In this document: piece by piece, positions 8,301 through 12,661 of the stretch
How positions within the stretch are numbered: position 1 is the stretch's first letter
How the letters are laid out: each line of letters starts with the position of its first letter
Assembly (NCBI GenBank): GCA_028678815.1
Contig: JAJRCS010000150.1
Span: 1 to 12,661, forward strand
Origin: Methanomicrobiales archaeon
GTDB taxonomy: Archaea; Halobacteriota; Methanomicrobia; Methanomicrobiales; JACTUA01
Direction of reading: 5' to 3'
DNA: 12,661 nucleotides
Notes under the pieces: generated by a model
What the model saw: only the letters and a program-made list of their open reading frames with translations
Told to the model about the DNA's origin: nothing
Database searches by the model: none
Position numbers and translations under genes: made by a program

Positions 8301-8948
8301 CTCCGGCTCCTGGACGAGGCCCGGGCAGAGGTGGAGTCCATCTCCATCTCCTACATCGGGACCATGATCAAGAAAGGGCTCGTCCAGGTGATGCTCATGG
8401 TGTACCACAAGCGGGGTGACGAGTCCATCAAGCGGAAGGCCCGGGACGTCACCATGCGCATCGAGGACGAGGAGGCCCGGTCCCAGCTCCTTGCCCAGAT
8501 CGGGTACGACCGGGCCGACGCCCAGGTGAGCCCGGTCTTCACCTCCCTCCACGTGCTCAGGGAGAAAATCAAGGAGGGACGGAACCCCTTAAACGAGCTC
8601 TCGAGCATCACCCACCAGATCAACACCCTCCCCGACCGGGCGAAGCGGGCGGCCTACTACATCGACCTCTTCCGGATCTTCACGGAGAGCAAGGAGGAGA
8701 AGATGGCGGAGCGGATGCTCTCCGCCGCCATCGACGAGGCGGCCATCATCCGGCCCCTCTCCCGCCGGGCCTACGTCCTCGGGGACCTCGCCCTGAACGT
8801 CTATTCCGCAGGGTTCGAGGAGCGGTCCAAGGACATCCTCGGCATGGCGGTGTACGCCGCCATGAACATCCGGGACGAGGGCCTCCGGGACGAGGTCTTC
8901 TACGAGCTGGACGTGGCCCTCCGGATCATCGAGGAGCGCCTTGCGTGA
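5346..8948 (+). CDS. Giant alpha-solenoid repeat protein of unknown function
   Basis: This 1200-residue protein is almost entirely helical, without signal peptide, membrane segment or recognisable enzyme domain. It is built from degenerate repeats of about 40 residues; the register is clear at 61-100, 101-140, 141-180, 181-220, and again at 516-555, 556-595 and 596-635. The pattern is roughly [DN]..LL..A..L...I.....R...L..II.....G...., a two-helix unit resembling TPR or HEAT repeats. The C-terminal third (about 840-1200) has similar helical pairs (DAYERARILADLAGML, STYERVAMLLDVVPLA). Such proteins usually act as scaffolds or protein-binding platforms; no partner is shown. Start: ATG 5346 lacks a ribosome binding site, and GTG 5367 (residue 8) is an alternative that fits the nearby TATA box better. 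The stop overlaps the acylphosphatase start by 4 bases (GTGA), implying translational coupling. Codon use is uniform and strongly biased to CTC, ATC and GAG, with no sign of recent transfer. Confidence 0.8.
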   Translation: MLYCGIPVPAAPNISHIRKKIHQALLHKDLDGIRGILEDVRTIQKRKERRAILSVIHEAIKEAIFKENVPDFLIFLGDLPFTEIQEVADRSIKAYIATRNEKWLQKTIELCHGLDRKNYQSKIFSVVSKELIEAGVAQKDQQLMERGMSTIHMISFRKHRSSIMMDIIPMIIVWSVSTEDDRHLYTSLQLIDVIGDVSKRSILHSEIAKAIGMIGILQRDIRGVREAVKIAIIIKQKQRRITCISHISERAWSSPLGKQLEDVVSFMNLMGEVPQPRKYEILAVLIEHLLNRVKDKKQINYTLQNLVDKISASRECIVLKLVKKAELSGDKGYFERAVEFNEQITDATHIPIKEIIASASSVVEKTGDVSLLMKTVPLLDMVAKTSEESYLPQYLMVSDTLLKRGNLQNAVEIFARIGGPLESANKVAMDTCVRILREGIFRDETEILKEKILAPMDPETRDFVINRAVTEFCTDAEFVDIIAHLPSLQSLTLAHRTPGVLIPECIRILIERNFIEFQDPSALLSLANQIPNRAEKEQIVSAIVIGIAKVGVAHKNRDLLQRAVGLSCEIKEQRPRSEALGHIIDQATLLAVEQGDLDLLHRMMKWTGSLLERDFKLYAIDSVIKGMITYGIHHQSPKALDEAYLITHTVDDPSLQQQQREAIIEGLVRVGCIRLTTAVTPITPEALKFEIEPFDRALSLLLESVNRSQLSLKISKFIDIILEYAQAANRQEFLIPLTMFILNIEDRLERNAMFYRISGNFRDVMEDLESTDPYEIVAAVLQRLQSGNVSPLVLDLIHRLLEQTPDSYKKFAGLCNLADSYYSIQERDKGTEILKKVYSNLSSLTDAYERARILADLAGMLARVDEALARDCLEAAIALLNQVRDEKGSLLRKHIVFAILSLHTLKTQEENLETALDLVKQIEDPTEYVNALIAILSMVITGDKAKEILANIYDAIAAIPSTYERVAMLLDVVPLAEQYGDPNDALRLLDEARAEVESISISYIGTMIKKGLVQVMLMVYHKRGDESIKRKARDVTMRIEDEEARSQLLAQIGYDRADAQVSPVFTSLHVLREKIKEGRNPLNELSSITHQINTLPDRAKRAAYYIDLFRIFTESKEEKMAERMLSAAIDEAAIIRPLSRRAYVLGDLALNVYSAGFEERSKDILGMAVYAAMNIRDEGLRDEVFYELDVALRIIEERLA

Positions 8949-9220
8949 AGACCATCGAGCTCTACGCCTCAGGCCGCGTCCAGAGCGTCGGGTTCCGGGC
9001 CTGCGTGAAGAAGGTCGCCGCAAACCTCGGGATCTCGGGTGAGGTGATAAACCTCCCCGACGGGAGGGTGCGGGTCACCGCCACCGCCGAGGAGGTCATC
9101 CTCGAGAAGTTCGTCTCCATGCTCTACGGGTGCCCCCGGGTGGTCATCCGGAACCTCGAGACCCGGGAGATCCCCCTCACGGCCTTCCCCGATTTCTCCA
9201 TCAAAAGAGCCCCCGATTAA
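8945..9220 (+). CDS. acyP: Acylphosphatase
   Basis: The 91-residue product is a full-length common-type acylphosphatase, which hydrolyses carboxyl-phosphate bonds such as those in acetyl or carbamoyl phosphate and 1,3-bisphosphoglycerate. The phosphate-binding loop reads GRVQSVGFR with the catalytic Arg18, and the catalytic Asn36 lies in VINLPDGRVRV. The loop has Ser where most family members have Gly (QGVGFR). The start is a GTG overlapping the stop of the solenoid gene (GTGA), so it is probably translated by reinitiation after that gene and made in related amounts. The gene is convergent with cas1 across a tandem hairpin-forming repeat that may terminate both. The product is cytoplasmic. 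The family call is secure; the physiological substrate is unknown. Confidence 0.9.
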   Translation: MKTIELYASGRVQSVGFRACVKKVAANLGISGEVINLPDGRVRVTATAEEVILEKFVSMLYGCPRVVIRNLETREIPLTAFPDFSIKRAPD

Positions 9221-9415
9221 TGAGCCTGGTCCGGCGGGTTGACCAGGAAGGGGCGGTTCCGCCCACGATTACTGAACCTGGTCCGGCGGGTTGACCAGGA
9301 AGGGACGGTTCCGCCCACGATTACTGAGCCTGGTCCGGCGGTTGGACCTGGAACGGGCGGTTCCGCCCACGATTACTGAACCTGGTCCGGCGGGTTGACC
9401 AGGAAGGGGCGGTTC
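9221..9415. repeat. 52-bp tandem repeat copied from the 3' end of cas1
   Basis: Three full 52-base units (9221-9272, 9273-9324, 9325-9376) and a fourth partial unit (9377-9415) run head to tail. The fourth is the actual 3' coding end of cas1 (codons for FLVNPPDQVQ); the others are extra copies beyond its stop codon. The period is not a multiple of three. Units 1 and 2 differ at two positions; unit 3 is more diverged. Each unit carries two dyads: CCTGGTC-N9-GACCAGG and GGGCGG-TT-CCGCCC. In unit 3 the first dyad is changed but still pairs (GGTCC-N7-GGACC). A short shared motif (TCGTGG on the minus strand), both inside cas1 and after its stop, could have seeded the duplication. Between convergent genes, the stacked hairpins may act as a two-way terminator. 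Confidence 0.9.
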
Positions 9416-10323
9416 TCCACGAGGGCCTCCCGGAACCGCACCACCATGCCGTCAATCTCCTCGCCCCTCACCGAGACGTAGAGCTTCGAGAGGAGTCGCG
9501 AGAGGAGCCCCTCGGAGAGGTGGCACCGCCGGTCCCCGTGCTCGAAGTCCCCCTCGCGGAGCCCCCGCCGGGCGAGCTCGAAGACGGCGTCGTCCACCAT
9601 GGCCGGCTTCAGGGGTTCGATGAGGTCATAGACGAGGCTCCCCGTCCCCTCGTGGAGCACCCCGAGGTCAGGGTCCAGGTTCGCCCCCGAGACCGCCCGC
9701 ATGCACTGGGAGAAGAGCATGGCGTACCCGAAGGAGAGCATGGCGTTCACCGGGTCCTGGTGGGGGCGCCTCGTCCTCCGCCGGAAGCCCAGGTCCGGGG
9801 GGAGGGTCCGGGAGAGGATCTCGTAGTACATGTCGGTCCCGAGGGAGAAGAGCCTCCGGACCTCGTCGAGCTTCACGAGGAACTCCATCTCCCGGAGGGA
9901 GGTCTCCAGGAACTCGAGCTCCCCCTTGTAGAGGATCCCGGTGCCGGAGGCCTCCCCGAGGCGCTCGAGCCGGACCATCCGCTCCCGGAGGGCGCCCGTC
10001 CCGATGGCGAGGGCGTACCGGTGGGCGGGGGCGAGCTTCTGGACGGCCTTGATCTCCTCGTCGGGGTGCCGGAGCGGGGGGTGGAGGAAGCCGACCGGGG
10101 TGCTGTCCTGGTCGAGGAAGCTGATGGCGCCCCCGGCCTTCAGGAGGTTCATGATGGCCGCGGTGTGGATGGTGTGGCCTCCGGCGATGACCAGGTGATG
10201 GACGCTCCGGAGCGGGAGGTTCTGAACCTCGCCCTTTCTCTGGATGATCAGCTGGGTGGGGGTGGCCTTGATATGGGCACCGAACCCCGACACGGTAAGC
10301 CAGGGAACCTTCTGGAGAACCAT
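9373..10323 (-). CDS. cas1: Stand-alone Cas1 integrase/endonuclease
   Basis: The 316-residue product is a full-length Cas1, the metal-dependent integrase that inserts spacers into CRISPR arrays as a Cas1-Cas2 complex. The N-terminal beta domain (about 1-85) is followed by the helical catalytic domain. The metal ligands are present: Glu168 (MYYEIL), His224 (GVLHEG) and Glu236 (YDLIEP), along with the family block DPVNAMLSFGYAMLF at 190-204. It therefore looks active. No cas2, cas4, interference gene or CRISPR array is in the window, and neighbours on both sides are unrelated. No PolB, HNH, helix-turn-helix tail or terminal repeats typical of casposons are seen. It may belong to the solo Cas1 groups reported from methanogens, or be a remnant of a lost locus. 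The stop codon lies in a 52-bp tandem repeat; the start (ATG, complement of 10321-10323) has only a weak GTAGAGG before it. Confidence 0.9.
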   Translation of the reverse strand: MVLQKVPWLTVSGFGAHIKATPTQLIIQRKGEVQNLPLRSVHHLVIAGGHTIHTAAIMNLLKAGGAISFLDQDSTPVGFLHPPLRHPDEEIKAVQKLAPAHRYALAIGTGALRERMVRLERLGEASGTGILYKGELEFLETSLREMEFLVKLDEVRRLFSLGTDMYYEILSRTLPPDLGFRRRTRRPHQDPVNAMLSFGYAMLFSQCMRAVSGANLDPDLGVLHEGTGSLVYDLIEPLKPAMVDDAVFELARRGLREGDFEHGDRRCHLSEGLLSRLLSKLYVSVRGEEIDGMVVRFREALVENRPFLVNPPDQVQ

Positions 10324-10362
10324 CCTCTACCCGTAACGAGTGTGAATACGGCGAAAGAAAGA

Positions 10363-10390
10363 TGGGATGCACAGGACTTGAACTCATCGT
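10363..10390 (-). other. tRNA 3'-end-like motif upstream of cas1
   Basis: Read on the minus strand, 10390-10363 looks like the T-loop and acceptor end of a tRNA: GAGTTCAAGTCC followed by TGTGCATCCCA. The loop fits the TTCRANY consensus, but the T stem pairs poorly and no matching 5' acceptor (GGGATGC) is found upstream. So it is not a complete tRNA gene. It may be a remnant left by integration at a tRNA, or simply the end module of the adjoining hairpin array. Confidence 0.35.
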
Positions 10391-10404
10391 TTCGTGCCTC
10401 CGGG

Positions 10405-10648
10405 GAACCTGAGGGCTTAAGCCCGAGGGAGAACGCGGAGGACGATAGTCCGAGCGAGAACCACCGAGCAAAGCGAGGTGGTGAACCATAGGGGCGAAGC
10501 CCCTGTGGTGATTCGCACCTTCGGTGCTCGACCCCTCCGGGGGACGCGAAGGGCATCAGCCCGAACGAGAACCAGAGGGGCGGAGCCCCGATGGAGAACC
10601 GACGGACCGAAGGTCCGTTGGTGACCAACAGGCCGAAGGCCTGGTGGT
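10405..10648. repeat. Modular hairpin array between cas1 and arcA
   Basis: About nine units of mostly 25-27 bases run head to tail, most opening with GAAC(C) and closing with GGT or CGA: 10405-10430, 10431-10457, 10458-10482, 10483-10509, an irregular pair at 10510-10529 and 10530-10542, then 10543-10568, 10569-10595, 10596-10622 and 10623-10648. Each folds into a hairpin whose stem sequence differs but still pairs: GGGC/GCCC, GGAC/GTCC, AGGGGC/GCCCCT, GCACC/GGTGC, GGGGC/GCCCC, CGGACC/GGTCCG, AGGCC/GGCCT. Loops are 3-4 bases, often GAA. Outer pairs ACC/GGT extend several hairpins to 10-11 bp; in others a GA/GA tandem mismatch separates inner and outer stems. The array could be an RNA leader of arcA, a dispersed repeat element, or a cruciform-forming DNA site. 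The frame open across it on the minus strand is a by-product, not a gene. Confidence 0.8.
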
Positions 10649-10666
10649 GAGGGAAACCATCTTCAG

Positions 10667-10681
10667 CCGGGAAGATCCCGG
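10667..10681 (+). promoter_or_regulatory. Hairpin just before the arginine deiminase start
   Basis: CCGGGA-AGA-TCCCGG is a perfect 6-bp hairpin ending 8 bases before the arcA ATG. It competes with a second pairing, ATCTT (10660-10664) with AAGAT (10672-10676), so two mutually exclusive folds are possible. No clear ribosome binding site lies between it and the ATG, so it may influence translation start or simply be the end of the hairpin array. Confidence 0.35.
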
Positions 10682-10689
10682 TTCAAGAG

Positions 10690-11958
10690 ATGGAGCCAGG
10701 GGCGCGGGCCGAGTGGGACACCCTCCGGCACGTGATGGTGCACGAGCCCGGGATCGAGGTCTTCTTCGCGCTCCTCGACCCCGGCGCCCACCTCTACGAG
10801 CGGTTCTTCAACCACCACGAGGCCCGGTGGGAGCACCGGCAGCTCTGCGACCTCCTCCACAACTCCTTCGGGGTGCGGATCCACCACCTGAAGACCACCC
10901 TCATGGAGGAGGCGGGGGAGCCGGGCCCGGTCAGGGATCGGCTCGTCGCCCTCGCAGGGAGGCGGCTCGGGGACGGGAGGCCCGAAGGCAACGCCGGGGA
11001 GAGCGGTGGCGCCGGCAGGGCGGTCCCCCTCGCAGACCGGGACCCGGAGCACCTCTTCCGGATCGCCGTCCTCAACCCGGCCGTCGGCGACGGGAAGGCA
11101 GGCCAGGTACGGCTCCTCGGCCCGGTCCCGAACCTCTACTTCATGCGGGACCAGCAGGCCGCGACCGACCGGGGGATCTGTATGGGCCGGATGGCGACCC
11201 CCGAGCGGTCCGAGGAGGTGGGGATCACCTCCCTCGGCCTCGCGGCCCTCGGGATAGAGCCCGTCCACCGGGTCAGCCGCGGCCGGTTCGAGGGGGGCGA
11301 CTTCCTCCCGGCCGGTGATTTCGCCCTCGTGGGATGCGGTTCCCGGACGAACCCGGAGGGGGTGCAGGACCTCTTCCGGGGAGGGATCGGGACCGGCGAG
11401 GTGGCCGTCGTCCGGGAGCCCCGTCACCCCCTCATCACCGGCCGTGACCACATGGTGAACATGCACCTGGACACGTACCTGAACTTCCCGAAGGAGGGGG
11501 TCGCCGTCGGGAACCCGGCCCTCCTCCGGGAGGCGGGGGTAACGGTCTGGCGCCGCTCGGGGGACGGGTACGTGCGTGCCGGCCCGGGAGGGAACCTCAT
11601 CGAGTACCTGGGCGGGAAGGGATTCGGCCTGATAGAAATTACCACCCTCGAGCAGCTCTGCTATTCCACGAACTTCCTCTGCGTGAGGGACGGGGCCTGC
11701 GTCACCCCGGACGCGAGCTCCCTCGCCCCGATGGTACTCAGGCGCCTCGGGGAGAAGGCCCGGGCAGACCCCGGCACGTACGGGCGGCTCCTCTCCCAGG
11801 CCGAGCATGACTACGAGGTCCTGAAGGCCGAGTCCGAGTTCTTCCCCCACAAGAAAGAGGTCTATGATCACGGTCTCGAGATGACGACCCTCCTCCTCAC
11901 GAACGCCACCGGGGGGTACGGCGGAGCGCACTGCATGACCTGCGTGCTCGCCCGGTAG
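10690..11958 (+). CDS. arcA: Arginine deiminase
   Basis: The 422-residue product is a guanidine-modifying enzyme of the arginine deiminase family, converting arginine to citrulline and ammonia. Catalytic residues fit: Asp154 (NLYFMRDQQA, usually FTRDP), Glu201 (RFEGGDFL), His259 and Asp261 (VNMHLDTYLNF) and the nucleophile Cys415 (GGAHCMTC) near the C terminus. The FMRDQQ variant hints at a divergent, possibly archaeal, branch, so a related arginine-directed hydrolase cannot be excluded. A Gly/Arg/Glu-rich stretch at about 92-115 looks like a loop insertion. The ATG at 10690 is chosen because the family's N-terminal strand (EWDTLRHVMVHEPG) follows directly; the ribosome binding site is weak. 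The leader contains the hairpin array. The stop lies one base from the stop of the carbamate kinase gene, whose product acts two steps later in the same pathway. Cytoplasmic. Confidence 0.85.
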   Translation: MEPGARAEWDTLRHVMVHEPGIEVFFALLDPGAHLYERFFNHHEARWEHRQLCDLLHNSFGVRIHHLKTTLMEEAGEPGPVRDRLVALAGRRLGDGRPEGNAGESGGAGRAVPLADRDPEHLFRIAVLNPAVGDGKAGQVRLLGPVPNLYFMRDQQAATDRGICMGRMATPERSEEVGITSLGLAALGIEPVHRVSRGRFEGGDFLPAGDFALVGCGSRTNPEGVQDLFRGGIGTGEVAVVREPRHPLITGRDHMVNMHLDTYLNFPKEGVAVGNPALLREAGVTVWRRSGDGYVRAGPGGNLIEYLGGKGFGLIEITTLEQLCYSTNFLCVRDGACVTPDASSLAPMVLRRLGEKARADPGTYGRLLSQAEHDYEVLKAESEFFPHKKEVYDHGLEMTTLLLTNATGGYGGAHCMTCVLAR

Positions 11959-11959
11959 A

Positions 11960-12661
11960 TCAGGGTACGATCCGGGTCCCGGCCGTCCCCTCCAGGCCCT
12001 CCCCGGCCTTTTCCAGGGAGGTGACAATGGCGTACCTGCCCCCGTCCTCCACGAACCTCGCGCAGGCCTCCATCTTCGGCCCCATGGAGCCCTCGGGGAA
12101 CCGCCCCTCCCGGAGCCAGGCCCTGACCTCGGCCGCCCGGGCAGTGTGGATGGGCCTCTCTGCCGGGGTGCCGAACCCGAGGGAAACCTGCTCCACGTCC
12201 GTCAGGATGAGGAGAACCTCTGCCCCGATGGCCGCCGCGAGGCGCTCCGCGGTGAGGTCCTTGTCGATGACCGCCTCGATGCCCGTGAGGTTTCCCGCCC
12301 CGTCCTGCACCACGGGAATACCCCCGCCCCCTGCGGCGATGACAACGAAGCCCTCGTCGACGAGGGTCCGGATGGATGACTCCTCGACGACCCGCAGGGG
12401 AGCGGGCGAGGGGACCACCCGGCGGAAGAGCCCGCCATTCACGGGCCGGACCGTCCATCCCTCCGCGGCAGCGAGCTGCTTCGCCTCAGCCTCCCCGTAG
12501 AAGGGGCCGATGGGCTTTGAGGGCCCTCCCGGGCTAAGGGCCCGGGGGGTCTGAGAGGCCGCTCCGCTGAGTGGCTTCGAGGGCCGGGAGAAGGCGTGGT
12601 CGGAGGGGTCCACCACCGTCTGGGTGACCACCGTGATGACCCGGCGGTCGATCCCCTCGCC
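11960..12661 (-). CDS. arcC: Carbamate kinase, N terminus outside the window
   Basis: The frame runs from its stop (complement of 11960-11962) to the right edge, giving the C-terminal 233 residues of an enzyme usually about 310 long. It transfers phosphate from carbamoyl phosphate to ADP, the ATP-yielding last step of the arginine deiminase pathway; some archaeal relatives run in the synthetic direction. Family features: VVTQTVVDPSD near the edge, KPIGPFYGEAEAK, the Gly-rich VVIAAGGGGIPVV, IDKDLTAERLAA, LLILTDV, and GSMGPKMEACARF. Oddity: where relatives read DPAF-x-x-PTKPIGPFY, this protein has PSKP twice, separated by about 16 extra residues rich in Ser, Ala, Gly and Pro (DNA about 12513-12583). 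The frame is intact through it. The gene is convergent with arcA, so the two are not co-transcribed. Confidence 0.9.
   Translation of the reverse strand, partial: GEGIDRRVITVVTQTVVDPSDHAFSRPSKPLSGAASQTPRALSPGGPSKPIGPFYGEAEAKQLAAAEGWTVRPVNGGLFRRVVPSPAPLRVVEESSIRTLVDEGFVVIAAGGGGIPVVQDGAGNLTGIEAVIDKDLTAERLAAAIGAEVLLILTDVEQVSLGFGTPAERPIHTARAAEVRAWLREGRFPEGSMGPKMEACARFVEDGGRYAIVTSLEKAGEGLEGTAGTRIVP

Noticed and set aside
9221..9415. The 52-bp repeats as a CRISPR array next to cas1
   Set aside because: Units abut each other with no unique spacers, and the repeat is a copy of the cas1 3' coding end.
10363..10450. A complete tRNA gene upstream of cas1
   Set aside because: Only the T-loop and acceptor-like 3' part is present; stem pairing is poor and no 5' acceptor or anticodon arm is found.
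10248..10628. A 126-codon open frame on the minus strand across the hairpin array
   Set aside because: It lies over the hairpin repeats and the 5' end of cas1 in another frame; its content is explained by repeat sequence.
10405..10648. The hairpin units as a degenerate CRISPR array
   Set aside because: The shared part is only about 5 bases plus a fold, and the variable parts are themselves palindromic, unlike spacers.
9221..10700. A casposon
   Set aside because: No family B DNA polymerase, HNH nuclease, helix-turn-helix protein or terminal inverted repeats; flanking genes are ordinary metabolic or unrelated genes.

Overview
The window looks like chromosomal DNA of a GC-rich methanogenic archaeon, most likely in the Methanomicrobiales (Methanoculleus, Methanofollis or Methanolinea-like). 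Evidence: codons end heavily in C or G (CTC, ATC, GAG dominate). AT-rich, TATA-box-like promoters stand out between genes. The glmM-type phosphohexomutase, the DUF5806-like protein, the secreted lectin-like protein with a Thr/Pro stalk, and the stand-alone cas1 are all of archaeal or methanogen flavour. This taxonomic call is inference from protein recognition, not from a marker gene.

Layout, left to right. (1) 1-507 is a weakly coding leader with small dyads and possible TATA elements, followed by an M24 (prolidase/aminopeptidase P superfamily) metallopeptidase gene (508-1701, +). (2) A short hairpin-rich convergent gap leads to a minus-strand gene for a secreted, membrane-anchored lectin-fold-like protein (1825-2754), with a good ribosome binding site, a TATA box and a dyad at the predicted transcription start. 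(3) Divergent from it is a two-gene operon: a DUF5806-like protein with a disordered acidic tail (2961-3677), and 3 bases later a phosphoglucosamine/phosphomannomutase (3681-5051), closed by a hairpin/poly-T terminator. (4) A conspicuous AT-rich promoter island precedes a 1200-residue alpha-solenoid protein built from about 40-residue helical repeats (5346-8948). Its stop overlaps the start of an acylphosphatase gene (8945-9220), so the two are probably translationally coupled. (5) A 52-bp tandem repeat (9221-9415), evidently copied from the 3' end of the neighbouring gene, abuts a minus-strand solo cas1 (9373-10323) with all three metal ligands but no cas2, effector genes or CRISPR array in the window. 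(6) Upstream of cas1 is a modular array of about nine 25-27-base hairpin units with compensatory changes in their stems (10405-10648), bounded on the cas1 side by a tRNA-3'-end-like motif. (7) An arginine deiminase gene (10690-11958, +) and a carbamate kinase gene (11960 to beyond the window edge, -) are tail to tail, one base apart: two of the three steps of the arginine deiminase ATP-yielding pathway.

How the parts may work together: arcA and arcC products act in one pathway (ornithine carbamoyltransferase would be elsewhere). glmM feeds amino-sugar nucleotide synthesis for cell-surface glycans. The solenoid and acylphosphatase form a two-gene unit of unknown function. The most unusual feature is the cas1 neighbourhood: a catalytically intact-looking solo integrase, with a tandem duplication of its own tail on one side and a hairpin array on the other.
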